This document shows positions 43,339 to 51,598 of a stretch of 64,000 nucleotides of DNA, piece after piece (the stretch's first letter is position 1; every line of letters starts with the position of its first letter). Location: positions 118,675 to 182,674 of the forward strand of contig CANQOK010000001.1 of the NCBI GenBank assembly GCA_947625465.1. Direction: 5' to 3'. Under the pieces are notes generated by a model that searched no databases, was not told the DNA's origin, and was given only the letters and a program-made list of their open reading frames with translations. Position numbers and translations under genes: made by a program. Source of the stretch: an uncultured Lachnospiraceae bacterium (lineage in GTDB: Bacteria > Bacillota > Clostridia > Lachnospirales > Lachnospiraceae).

Positions 43339-44028
43339 ATGAAGCGGAAAAGGAAGAAAGTTTGGACGAAAATGATCTGGATCACAGTTGGGATTGCCGC
43401 TGCGCTGATTTTTTTCTGCATAGGCGGAAATCTATATATAAAGCGAAAATATCAGGACCGGATCCTGACGGCGGCGGAGTGCGACGGGACGGATGCGGAC
43501 TGTATTATGGTGCTGGGCGCTCTGGTCTATGCGGACGGCAGGCCGTGTCATATGCTGGAGGACCGCCTGAACCGGGGAATTGAATTGTATCAAAACGGGA
43601 TATCGGATCGTCTGCTGATGACCGGGGATCACGGGCAGGAAGAATATGACGAAGTCAACGTGATGAAGCGGTATGCATCGGAGGCGGGCGTTCCGAAGGA
43701 CTGTATTTTTATGGACCATGCGGGATTTTCTACCTATGATTCCATGTATCGCGCGAGAGAAGTGTTCAAGGTGCGGAAAATGGTGATCGTAACGCAGCGC
43801 TACCATATGCCGCGCGCGCTGTATATTGCCAATGAACTCGGGATCGACGCTTATGGCGTCTGTGCGGAAGAGATTCGCTACGGCGGTCAGGGTATGCGGG
43901 ATATCCGGGAAGCGGCGGCGCGGATCAAGGATCTCTGGAGTGTATTCTGGAAACCCGAACCGAAATATCTGGGAGAGGCGATTCCTATTAACGGATCGGG
44001 CGATGCGACGGACGACTTGATCAAGTGA
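43339..44028 (+). CDS. DUF218 (YdcF/SanA-like) membrane protein
   Basis: A 229-residue protein. One N-terminal membrane helix (WITVGIAAALIFFCIGGNLY) is followed by the DUF218 domain with CIMVLGALVYADGRP, MLEDRLNRGIELYQNG, RLLMTGDHG, AGFSTYDSMYRAREVF and VIVTQRYHMPRALYIA. SanA-like proteins influence envelope permeability; the enzyme activity is not known. The start is uncertain: the ATG at 43339 directly precedes the basic stretch before the helix, but an ATG at 43255 overlapping the stop of the Nif11-like gene would add 28 residues. A TATAAT at 43323 would make a transcript starting next to 43339. Confidence 0.8.
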   Translation: MKRKRKKVWTKMIWITVGIAAALIFFCIGGNLYIKRKYQDRILTAAECDGTDADCIMVLGALVYADGRPCHMLEDRLNRGIELYQNGISDRLLMTGDHGQEEYDEVNVMKRYASEAGVPKDCIFMDHAGFSTYDSMYRAREVFKVRKMVIVTQRYHMPRALYIANELGIDAYGVCAEEIRYGGQGMRDIREAAARIKDLWSVFWKPEPKYLGEAIPINGSGDATDDLIK

Positions 44029-44045
44029 ATGTAAAGTAAATATAA

Positions 44046-44089
44046 AAACGATAAAAACGGGCGGATCCCAGGATCGGATCTGCCCGTTT
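44046..44089 (-). terminator. Terminator for the AraC-type gene
   Basis: AAACGGGCGGATCC pairs with GGATCTGCCCGTTT except for one position. On the minus strand the stem is followed by TTTTT, and on the plus strand only by TTTCG, so it mainly ends the AraC-type gene. Confidence 0.75.
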
Positions 44090-44102
44090 CGCAGTATCGA
44101 TG

Positions 44103-44954
44103 TTAAGCCTGCTTCTTATAGTTTAACGGCGAAGTGCCGTAGTATTTTTTAAACAGCTTACTGAAATGGTACACGTCTTCGTAGCCCACCTGTCTGGCGA
44201 TCTCTTTAATGCTGTTGGCATTGTCGGGAGTCAGCAGCTCTTTGGCTTTTTCCAGCCGGATCTTGATCAGGTAGTTGATGGGTGCCTCTCTGGTAACTTC
44301 CTTAAAGATCTTGGATATGTATACGGGGCTCAGATACATGATCTGCGCCAGTTCGTCCAGTGTGATCTTCTCGTCATAATGGGTGAGCAGATAATTCTGG
44401 ATCTGGGAGACCAGATACTTCCGGTCGTAATGTTCAAATCCATAAGGAACGAGCGGTTGCTCGCTTCGGTAGATTTCCCGGTACAGGGCGATGACGATCT
44501 GCGTCAGACAGGCGTCGATGACGGCGCATTTGCCCGGCAGCCGGTTATTGTGCTCATAGAGGATCGTATTGGTTTCCTTCATCAGCGTGGCGCGGAAAGC
44601 CGCAGTAGTTCGGATGATCGGGTTGTTGTCCGGCAGTGTAAAATGGTTCATGGCCGGATCGGACAGACACAGGTCAAAGCCCAGGATTACACTGGTAAAT
44701 GTATCATCGTTGCCGCAGAGTACGTTCCCGTGTTCCAGGTCCGGGTTGATCACGATCGCGTCGCCTGCTTCTACCGCATAGGAATTGCCGTCGATATAAT
44801 AGATTCCGGAGCCGGAATAAATGTACATCAGTTGTGTATGGGAGTGGGAATGGATATTCCCTTTGCCGTCCAGCGTGGCCTTAAATGCATAGATCAGCTT
44901 GGGATGAAAGCTGGGGCTGTCCAGGCTGCAGATCAGTTCTTCCGGGGTATTCAT
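44103..44954 (-). CDS. AraC family transcription regulator with cupin domain
   Basis: A 283-residue protein. The N-terminal cupin (SHSHTQLMYIYSGSGIYYI and EAGDAIVINPDLEHG) is a ligand-binding or sensing domain. The C-terminal 100 residues hold two helix-turn-helix motifs, with ITLDELAQIMYLSPVYISKI and SIKEIARQVGYEDVYHFSKL. AAGGAGG precedes the ATG. Such regulators often control sugar utilisation next to their own gene, but no transporter or glycosidase gene lies nearby, so the target is unknown. It diverges from the phosphatase gene at 45068 across a 113-base gap. Confidence 0.9.
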   Translation of the reverse strand: MNTPEELICSLDSPSFHPKLIYAFKATLDGKGNIHSHSHTQLMYIYSGSGIYYIDGNSYAVEAGDAIVINPDLEHGNVLCGNDDTFTSVILGFDLCLSDPAMNHFTLPDNNPIIRTTAAFRATLMKETNTILYEHNNRLPGKCAVIDACLTQIVIALYREIYRSEQPLVPYGFEHYDRKYLVSQIQNYLLTHYDEKITLDELAQIMYLSPVYISKIFKEVTREAPINYLIKIRLEKAKELLTPDNANSIKEIARQVGYEDVYHFSKLFKKYYGTSPLNYKKQA

Positions 44955-45029
44955 AAGAGGCCTCCTTTTTGCCTGCGTAAGCTCTTTTTTCTAGCATAGC
45001 GAATTTTGGGGAAAATGTAAATACGCGAA

Positions 45030-45058
45030 TTGTGTTTTTTGTAAAACTGTGATAAAAT
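45030..45058 (+). promoter_or_regulatory. Promoter of the HAD phosphatase gene
   Basis: TTGTGT, a 17-base spacer and TAAAAT. The -10 ends nine bases before the ATG at 45068, so the message may have almost no leader. Confidence 0.6.
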
Positions 45059-45067
45059 GACCGTATT

Positions 45068-45727
45068 ATGAAACAGGGATTTATTTTTGATTTAGACGGA
45101 ACATTGTTGGATACAATCGAATCGATCGCGGTGAATGCCAACCGTGTCTTAGCAGAATTTGGATATCCGCCCAATGAGATCGGGCAGTACCGCTATTTTG
45201 CCGGAGACGGGCAGGAGGAACTGATCGCCCGGGCAATGCGGGCGGCCGGCGCGCAGACAATGGAGGAGTTTCCCGCTGTGCTGGCCAGATATCGGGAATT
45301 GTTCCGGGACGGGTGTATGTACCATGTCAGGCCGTTTCCCGGTATGCGGGAAACACTGGAGACTTTGAAGGAGAAGGACGTCAGACTGGCGGTATTTTCC
45401 AACAAGGCGGATGAAAATGTGAAGCGGATGATCTATGAGATTTTCGGGGAAACATTCTTTGACACAGTGCTGGGCGCCAGACCGGACTATCAGAAGAAAC
45501 CCAGCCGGGAAGGCGTGGATCGGATCCTCTCTTCGCTGGGACTGCGGCCGGAGGAATGTGTCTATGTGGGGGATACCTCCACAGATATGAAGACCGGAAC
45601 CGGAGCCGGGATTTTTACGGTCGGCGTACTCTGGGGATTCCGGGACCGCGCGGAGCTTGAGCAGTACGGAGCGGATCGGATCATTGAGCGTCCGGAAGAA
45701 CTATTGGAAATAGGAGACTGCGTATGA
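45068..45727 (+). CDS. HAD phosphatase, phosphoglycolate phosphatase-like
   Basis: A 219-residue HAD hydrolase. Motif I is FDLDGTLLDT (the nucleophile is the first Asp), motif II is AVFSNKAD, the lysine of motif III is in YQKKPSREGV and motif IV is VYVGDTSTDMKTG. The helical cap between residues 15 and 85 is of the C1 type found in Gph and PpaX. It probably removes phosphate from phosphoglycolate or another small ester. No ribosome site precedes the ATG and a promoter is very near. The stop overlaps the next ATG by four bases. Confidence 0.88.
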   Translation: MKQGFIFDLDGTLLDTIESIAVNANRVLAEFGYPPNEIGQYRYFAGDGQEELIARAMRAAGAQTMEEFPAVLARYRELFRDGCMYHVRPFPGMRETLETLKEKDVRLAVFSNKADENVKRMIYEIFGETFFDTVLGARPDYQKKPSREGVDRILSSLGLRPEECVYVGDTSTDMKTGTGAGIFTVGVLWGFRDRAELEQYGADRIIERPEELLEIGDCV

Positions 45728-46509
45728 TAAGACTGATTGTCAGTGATGTGGATGGTACGCTGCTTGCGGAAGGGCAGAAGGAGCTGCAACGGGAATTTGT
45801 AGATCGGGCCAATGCAATCCAGGATGCGGGGATTCTCTTTGCGGCTGCCAGCGGCAGGCAGTATCCGAATTTAAAACGTCTGTTTCGGGATCTGAAGCAG
45901 GATATTCTGTATATCTGTGAAAACGGCGCATTGGCGGTTTATCAGAATAAGGTGCTGTTCAAACAGCCGATCCTGCGGGAGATGGGAATGGAACTGATGG
46001 CGGATATCTGGGAGCAGAGCGGCTGCGAGGTGCTGCTGTCGGGAAAGACTACGTCTTATATTTTCCCGAAGAGAATGCGGTTTTATCAGTATATGGAAGA
46101 AGTTGTGGGAAATCACTGTACGCTGATCGAACACCCGAATCAGGTCGAAGAAGCGTTTTTGAAGATTTCAGCTTATTGTGAGGATGGGATCGAGCCGTAT
46201 GCGGATGCGCTGACTGCCAAATGGGAGAGCAGACTGCGGACAGCGGTGTCCGGCAGCCGCTGGCTGGATTTTAACAGCCGGACAGCGGGGAAGGGAGCCG
46301 CCCTGCGCAGGATAAGGCAGCAGTTCGATATTTCCTATGAAGATACGATGGTATTCGGTGATAATTTTAACGATCTGGATATGTTTGAACAAGGCTATTT
46401 CAGCTATGCCATGCTGCATGCGGACAGTGATATACGGGCACAGGCGCGTTATGTAACGCAGGATGTCGCGTCGATTCTGCAGGATGTTCTGTATATGAAT
46501 GAAAGATAG
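45724..46509 (+). CDS. Cof-type HAD hydrolase
   Basis: A 261-residue HAD protein of the Cof/YidA subfamily with a C2 cap. Motif I is IVSDVDGTLLAEG, motif II is FAAASGRQYPNL and motif IV is MVFGDNFNDLDMFEQ. Such enzymes dephosphorylate sugar phosphates, phosphorylated cofactors or nucleotides. It is coupled to the previous phosphatase gene by an ATGA overlap and GGAAATAGGAG lies upstream. Substrate unknown. Confidence 0.88.
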   Translation: MIRLIVSDVDGTLLAEGQKELQREFVDRANAIQDAGILFAAASGRQYPNLKRLFRDLKQDILYICENGALAVYQNKVLFKQPILREMGMELMADIWEQSGCEVLLSGKTTSYIFPKRMRFYQYMEEVVGNHCTLIEHPNQVEEAFLKISAYCEDGIEPYADALTAKWESRLRTAVSGSRWLDFNSRTAGKGAALRRIRQQFDISYEDTMVFGDNFNDLDMFEQGYFSYAMLHADSDIRAQARYVTQDVASILQDVLYMNER

Positions 46510-46550
46510 GTAAAGATTTGAGCTGCAGCGGAATAAAAGGGAGGATTCAG

Positions 46551-46811
46551 ATGGAATTGGATTTGATGTGTGCGGAAACTTTTTTGAGGGATCAGAAGAA
46601 ACTGGTGCCGTATCCGGTTGCGGAAACGGCGGAGGAAGCCATGGAATTTCTGGAAGACTGTATGGCACAGGTGTTCAAAAGCCTTTCGGAGATTCGGGAC
46701 TACTGGGAAGAAATGGGAATGGACGCGGCGGATATGACCGATCAGGAGATCGCGGAATCCCTGGAGGTGTTTCCCCTGCCGGACGGGCGGTATCTGGTAG
46801 TAGAGGCTTAA
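46551..46811 (+). CDS. Small acidic protein of unknown function
   Basis: An 86-residue, mostly helical acidic protein (AETAEEAMEFLEDCMAQVFK, then DYWEEMGMDAADMTDQEIA). GGGAGG fixes the ATG at 46551; an earlier TTG is rejected. It follows the Cof-type gene by 41 bases and its stop overlaps the stop of the convergent permease gene by four bases. No family is recognised. The good ribosome site, codon use and ending in PLPDGRYLVVEA support a real gene. Confidence 0.65.
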   Translation: MELDLMCAETFLRDQKKLVPYPVAETAEEAMEFLEDCMAQVFKSLSEIRDYWEEMGMDAADMTDQEIAESLEVFPLPDGRYLVVEA

Positions 46812-47635
46812 AAGCGAGATCTGTGCAGGATCCGTCCGATCAGCAGAAACAGCAGAAATACGGCAAGGCTGACACAGACTACGGCGGCGCCTACCGGCAG
46901 ATTATACAGGTAAGAAGCCAAAAGTCCCAGCAGGAAGTTAACGACGGCCAGGATTCCGGCGCACCAGGTCAGACTCTTAAAACTGGTGCAGACACGCATG
47001 GCAGTCAGCGCCGGAAAAATGATCAGGCTGGAGATCAGCATAGCGCCCATCATACGCATTCCCAGCACAATTGCGATCGCGGTCAGCAGAGCGATCAGGA
47101 TGTTATAGGTTCCGACCTTCATGCCGGTTGCCCGCGCGAAGCTCTCGTCAAATGTGACCGCGAATATTTTATGGTAGCAGAAGAAAAACAAAAATAATAC
47201 AATAACAGAAAGCACCACGCTTAGGATGACGTCCTGCGTATCCATGGCAAGAATACTGCCGAACATGTAACTGGATACGTCGGTATTCATACCGGTGGTA
47301 AGAGAAGTGATGATAATACCGATTGCCAGGGAAGAACTGGATACCAGAGCAATGGCGGCATCACTTTTTAATTTGCCGTTTTCCGCGATCCGAAGCAGGA
47401 AAAAAGCCGCGATGATCACAACCGGTATGGAGATCGTAAGAGGCGCTACGCCCATGGCGACGGCAACGGAAAGCGCTCCGAAAGATACATGGGATAACCC
47501 GTCTCCGATCATGGAAAACCGTTTTAATACCAGACTGACGCCCAGCAGCGCGGCACAGAGAGAGATCAGCGTACCTGCGATCAGAGCGCGCGTCATAAAG
47601 GGGAATGAAAGCATTTCCTGAAAAAACTGTATCAT
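46808..47635 (-). CDS. Metal ABC transporter permease (ZnuB-like)
   Basis: A 275-residue membrane protein with about eight helices of the ABC-3 family. It has GVSLVLKRFSMIGDGLSHVSF, the conserved GDGLSHVSFGALSVA region that meets the ATPase, and GMRMMGAMLISSLIIFPALT. GGAGGGAC fixes the ATG at 47635; the longer frame is rejected. It moves zinc or manganese inward together with a binding protein and an ATPase. The ATG overlaps the stop of the binding protein gene by four bases. The ATPase gene that normally lies in this operon is absent here. Confidence 0.9.
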   Translation of the reverse strand: MIQFFQEMLSFPFMTRALIAGTLISLCAALLGVSLVLKRFSMIGDGLSHVSFGALSVAVAMGVAPLTISIPVVIIAAFFLLRIAENGKLKSDAAIALVSSSSLAIGIIITSLTTGMNTDVSSYMFGSILAMDTQDVILSVVLSVIVLFLFFFCYHKIFAVTFDESFARATGMKVGTYNILIALLTAIAIVLGMRMMGAMLISSLIIFPALTAMRVCTSFKSLTWCAGILAVVNFLLGLLASYLYNLPVGAAVVCVSLAVFLLFLLIGRILHRSRF

Positions 47636-48579
47636 GAACAGAGTCCCTCCTTTAAATTTGCTAAGTTCTGTTCCATCAAAGACAGATAAGTGGCTCCATC
47701 GCTCCATTCTTTTGCGGAAAGATTGTGGCAGGAGTGGAGCAGGCGGATCTGTGCGCCGCCGGCTTCCGCGATGGCAGAAGCGGTCTGATGGGAACTGAGT
47801 TCCAGATAGTAGACGACAGGGATCTGATTGTCTTTCACAGCATGGATCAGTTCTGTCATAGCCTGTACGCTGGGTTCCGTATCGTGGCTACAGCCCGCAA
47901 ACGCGGCTAGATAGGAGAATCCGTATTCCCTGACCAGATAGAGGAAGGGAAATTTATCTCCCACTACGATAGGACGGCTGCCGGCCTGTGAGGCCAGGGC
48001 CCGAAATTCATCATCTAACGCGGACAGCTGCTTGATATAGGCAGCGGCGTTGGATTCATAAAGATCGGCGTGCTGCGGGGCAGCTTCTTTTAAGATCCCG
48101 CAGAGCTCGGTGACGATCGCGATCGCGTTGGCAGGAGAGGTCCAGATATGTTCATCATAGACTTCTTCTTCGGCGTGCGTATGGGTTTCATCCTGGATTT
48201 CTTCCAGCAGCGGAACGGAATCCATCATGGCAGCGGCCGTGATATCTGACGATTCCAGAGAATGCAGGACACGTTCTGCCCAATACTCCGATTCTCCGCC
48301 ATTGTAAATGAAGAGATCAGATTTCTGAATATCGATCATATCCGCGGGCGTGGGTTCAAAGGAGTGACTTTCCTGGCCCACAGGAAGCAGGAGTTTTAAC
48401 TCTACCGTATCCCCTGCGATACTGCGTACAAAGTCGTAATACGGAAATAGTGTGGTCATTATTTTCAGCCGGTTATCGGCGCTCCAGGTGCCGTCGGTAT
48501 ATCTGCAGCCGGCTGACAAAACGGTAAGTGCCAGACATAAAAAAAAGATCTGTATTGGTTTCAAATAATTTTTCGTCAT
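47632..48579 (-). CDS. Metal ABC transporter substrate-binding lipoprotein (ZnuA-like)
   Basis: A 315-residue lipoprotein. The signal peptide ends in the lipobox LSAGC. The cluster A-I fold has metal ligands in GQESHSFEPTPAD and DEHIWTSP, with a mobile Glu/His-rich loop (ETHTHAEEEVYDEH) typical of zinc binders. The third ligand region reads VVGDKFPFLYLVREYG where HDAFGY is usual, and the fourth is AGCSHDTEPS. The ATG at 48579 has AGGAGAAC upstream; a longer frame to 48789 is rejected because it has no ribosome site and runs over the promoters. The permease gene follows with an ATGA overlap. Confidence 0.9.
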   Translation of the reverse strand: MTKNYLKPIQIFFLCLALTVLSAGCRYTDGTWSADNRLKIMTTLFPYYDFVRSIAGDTVELKLLLPVGQESHSFEPTPADMIDIQKSDLFIYNGGESEYWAERVLHSLESSDITAAAMMDSVPLLEEIQDETHTHAEEEVYDEHIWTSPANAIAIVTELCGILKEAAPQHADLYESNAAAYIKQLSALDDEFRALASQAGSRPIVVGDKFPFLYLVREYGFSYLAAFAGCSHDTEPSVQAMTELIHAVKDNQIPVVYYLELSSHQTASAIAEAGGAQIRLLHSCHNLSAKEWSDGATYLSLMEQNLANLKEGLCS

Positions 48580-48599
48580 CTCAGGTTCTCCTGCTACAG

Positions 48600-48628
48600 A
48601 TTTTACAACCATCAGATTAAAAAAGCAA
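48600..48628 (-). promoter_or_regulatory. Promoter of znuA-like gene
   Basis: Read on the minus strand: TTGCTT, a 17-base spacer and TAAAAT, 20 bases before the ATG. Confidence 0.5.
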
Positions 48629-48632
48629 CGAA

Positions 48633-48661
48633 AATATATTTGCCATATGGGAAAATATATT
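48633..48661. promoter_or_regulatory. Inverted repeat, possible operator
   Basis: AATATATTTGCCAT and ATGGGAAAATATATT form a nearly symmetric 29-base repeat centred on CCATATGG. It lies between the divergent promoters of the znuA-like and YfhO genes and overlaps the latter. It could bind a dimeric repressor such as a Fur-type protein, though it does not match the usual Zur box as I know it. Confidence 0.45.
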
Positions 48662-48668
48662 GTAGAAT
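48640..48668 (+). promoter_or_regulatory. Promoter of YfhO gene
   Basis: TTGCCA, a 17-base spacer and TAGAAT, 38 bases before the ATG at 48707 and overlapping the inverted repeat. Confidence 0.5.
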
Positions 48669-48706
48669 AAGAGCAGTTGATATTTTGGGAAAGGCGTAGA
48701 CAGCGT

Positions 48707-51469
48707 ATGGACAGAAAGAGCAGAATGCTAAGAAAGGAAAACTGGATATCGGAAAATGCGGTATATTGGCTGGCGTTTTTTGTACCCATTTTTATTATGA
48801 TTCTTATTTATCTGATTCGGGATATTTATCCGTTTGGGAATCAGATGTATCTGCGGAGTGATATGTATCACCAGTATGCGCCGTTCTATCAGGAACTGGC
48901 GAACAAACTGAAGAACGGAGACAGTCTGCTTTATACCTGGGATGTGGGAATGGGGATGAATTTCATCGGACTGGCTGCTTATTATCTGGCAAGTCCCATG
49001 AATCTGATCCTCGGCTTCTTTACCGGGGAGCATATCATTGAAGTCATGAGCAGCCTGATCATTTTCAAGATGGGACTGGCAAGCCTTTCCGTGACCTGGT
49101 ATCTGACGAAGCATTTTCAGACAAAGAGCATGTTTACCGCGATATTCGGGATCTGTTATGCCTTGTCTTCCTATTACTGCGCGTTCAGCTGGAATATCAT
49201 GTGGCTGGACTGCATGGCGCTGCTGCCGCTGATTCTTCTGGGGATCGAACGGCTGGTCGCAGAGGGAAAATACAAGCTGTACTGTATCAGTCTGGGACTG
49301 GCGATCTTTTCCAATTATTATATCGCGATCATGCTGTGCATTTTCAGTGTGATCTACTTTATCTATTCTTATCTGGTATATCCCGGGAAAAAGGACTGGC
49401 GGTTCATGCTGAACCGGGGCGTGAGGTTCGGACTGTTTTCCCTGCTGTCCGGCGGTATGGCGGCCTGTCTGGTGCTGCCGGAATACAATGCGCTGATGCT
49501 GACCGCTTCCGGTGAATTTGATTTTCCGGATCAGCTGGGGAATTATTTCTCAGTGATGGACATGCTGTCGCGTTCTCTGATGAATGTGGATGTTTCGATC
49601 TTTGAGCCGCACGATCCGAATCTGTACTGCTCGATCCTGGTATTTCTGCTGATGCCGCTGTACTGGCTTTCCAAAAAGATACGGCTGAGTGAGAAGATCG
49701 GGAAAACTGTGATCCTGGCTATTTTTCTTTTCAGCTTTAATATGAACATACCGGATTATATCTGGCACGGATTCCATTTTCCCAACAGCCTGGCCTGCAG
49801 AGAATCCTTTATCTACATTTTTATGGTGCTTGTCATGTCGTATGAGGCGCTGCACCATATTAAGGAGTTCAGCAACCGGGAAATGTACGGCGCGTTTGCC
49901 GTTTCTGCCGCGCTCTTCTTTCTGTTGGAAGAGTTGTATGTATCGGAGGACTATTCCTTTTCCATTATCTATGTCAGCTTTGTCTTCCTCGCTCTTTATC
50001 TGATGATCCTCTGTACCTACCGGCATCCCAGGGCGAAGAAGGGAATGATGATGTACCTGCTGTTTGTCATAGTTGTGGCGGAGTGTGTTGTCAATGCCAA
50101 CGAAACAGGATTCAGCACGACCGGACGGGATTACTATTTAACGGATAATGCCGCCATTGAAACTCTGAAGGGAGCTGCGGAACAGGATGCGGCGGGGGAT
50201 ACGCTGTTTTACCGGATGGAGAAATATGAACGGCGGACCAAGAATGATCAGGCATGGCACCAGTACCGAGGAATGTCTACTTTTTCCTCGACCGCGGTCA
50301 AAGCAGTCGGCGATTACTATAATGAGCTGGGGCTGCAGCAGTCCTATAACGCGTATGCGTTTTACGGCGCGACGCCGCTGACGTCAGCCATGTTTTCCGT
50401 GCGCTATGTGCTCAGCAATGAGGAGAGGGACAGTTACCCGACCGAAGAATTACTGGCGCAGGAAGCTGTGAATTCTGAATCATCCGTATATCTGTATAAG
50501 AACCGTTATACGCTGCCCATTGGCTTTATGCTGGATCGGGAGGCGGCAGAGGAATGGGAGGAAGAGATCGGGAATCCGTTTGTGATCCAGAATAAGTTTG
50601 CGGAATATACCGCAGACGTCTATGATCTGTTTACTCCGCTTATGACGGAAGAGTCCGGAGATCAGATAGAGATTTCCGTAGAGGAAGACAGTGACGTATA
50701 TTTTTATGTATATACGTCTAATGTGGAAAAAACGGTAGCGGCGATCTATGATGAAGAAGGAAATTATGTAGGCGGCGAGACCTTTACCAATACGAATCAC
50801 AAATATATCTGCCATCTGGGAAATGTGGCGGAAGGATATTCGGTAGAGCTTACAGGCAAGGATGAAGACGGCGATGATATGTCGCTTATGGTATATGCTT
50901 ACAGCTTTGATTCGGATAAGATGGAGCGGGTTTACGAGAAACTGAACCGGGGCGGTCTGGAATTGACTTCGTTTGAAGATACGTTTCTGGAAGGCACTGT
51001 AACGGCTGAAGAAGACGGGCTTCTGTATCTTTCCATTTCTTATGAAGACGGCTGGACGGCGCTGGTAGACGGAAAAGAGGTCGAGACGGTTCCGGTGCAT
51101 GAGGCGATGCTGGGAGTTCCCGTATCCGCCGGAACGCACAAGGTCAGCCTGCGCTATTCGCCGGCAGGGTTCCAGTTGGGACTGATCATAAGCATCAGCA
51201 GCATCTGTCTCTTTATCCTGATTGCCATCGGAGAATTTGTATGGAGACGGACGCATGTTGAATCGGCGCCCTATCAGACCGGGAAACCGCTCCGCGATGC
51301 TGATGAGATTCTGGCGGAAGCCGAAACAGAAATGAAGAGAGGGCTGGAAGAGATCCCGAATGCAGTCCGGTATTCCGGCGCAGAACCGGAGGAGGATTTC
51401 CCGCTGCCGGATCTCGGGGATCTGGAGGATTTGGACGGGCCGCCAGATCTGGAAGAGCCGGATGAATAA
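48707..51469 (+). CDS. YfhO family membrane glycosyltransferase
   Basis: A 920-residue integral membrane protein. About twelve helices fill residues 20-460, starting with YWLAFFVPIFIMILIYLI and the conserved outer-loop LRSDMYHQYAPFYQELANKL. A mostly beta outside domain (residues 470-830) and one last helix (LGLIISISSICLFILIAIGE) follow. The C-terminal tail of about 75 residues is acidic and Pro-rich. YfhO of other Firmicutes glycosylates lipoteichoic acid using lipid-linked sugars. The ATG at 48707 follows AAAGGCG; an in-frame TTG at 48677 is less likely. It is divergent from the znuA-like gene and ahead of argG. Confidence 0.88.
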   Translation: MDRKSRMLRKENWISENAVYWLAFFVPIFIMILIYLIRDIYPFGNQMYLRSDMYHQYAPFYQELANKLKNGDSLLYTWDVGMGMNFIGLAAYYLASPMNLILGFFTGEHIIEVMSSLIIFKMGLASLSVTWYLTKHFQTKSMFTAIFGICYALSSYYCAFSWNIMWLDCMALLPLILLGIERLVAEGKYKLYCISLGLAIFSNYYIAIMLCIFSVIYFIYSYLVYPGKKDWRFMLNRGVRFGLFSLLSGGMAACLVLPEYNALMLTASGEFDFPDQLGNYFSVMDMLSRSLMNVDVSIFEPHDPNLYCSILVFLLMPLYWLSKKIRLSEKIGKTVILAIFLFSFNMNIPDYIWHGFHFPNSLACRESFIYIFMVLVMSYEALHHIKEFSNREMYGAFAVSAALFFLLEELYVSEDYSFSIIYVSFVFLALYLMILCTYRHPRAKKGMMMYLLFVIVVAECVVNANETGFSTTGRDYYLTDNAAIETLKGAAEQDAAGDTLFYRMEKYERRTKNDQAWHQYRGMSTFSSTAVKAVGDYYNELGLQQSYNAYAFYGATPLTSAMFSVRYVLSNEERDSYPTEELLAQEAVNSESSVYLYKNRYTLPIGFMLDREAAEEWEEEIGNPFVIQNKFAEYTADVYDLFTPLMTEESGDQIEISVEEDSDVYFYVYTSNVEKTVAAIYDEEGNYVGGETFTNTNHKYICHLGNVAEGYSVELTGKDEDGDDMSLMVYAYSFDSDKMERVYEKLNRGGLELTSFEDTFLEGTVTAEEDGLLYLSISYEDGWTALVDGKEVETVPVHEAMLGVPVSAGTHKVSLRYSPAGFQLGLIISISSICLFILIAIGEFVWRRTHVESAPYQTGKPLRDADEILAEAETEMKRGLEEIPNAVRYSGAEPEEDFPLPDLGDLEDLDGPPDLEEPDE

Positions 51470-51506
51470 TATTCAGCAAAAAATGAATAAAAATGCAAAA
51501 AACCGC

Positions 51507-51535
51507 TTGCATTTTCCGAATGGGTGATGTATAGT
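51507..51535 (+). promoter_or_regulatory. Promoter of argG
   Basis: TTGCAT, a 17-base spacer and TATAGT, 63 bases before the ATG at 51599. No clear T-box or arginine operator is seen in the short leader. Confidence 0.7.
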
Positions 51536-51598
51536 AGGGAAGTCATTAAGGAAACGAGTAAGGAACTTCGTGTGAAAATGTTCCGGAATGGAGGAAAC

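Noticed and set aside
46568..47197. A 209-codon plus-strand frame across the small acidic gene and permease gene
   Set aside because: Gly/Gln/Ser-rich translation without a ribosome site; out of frame with two supported genes.
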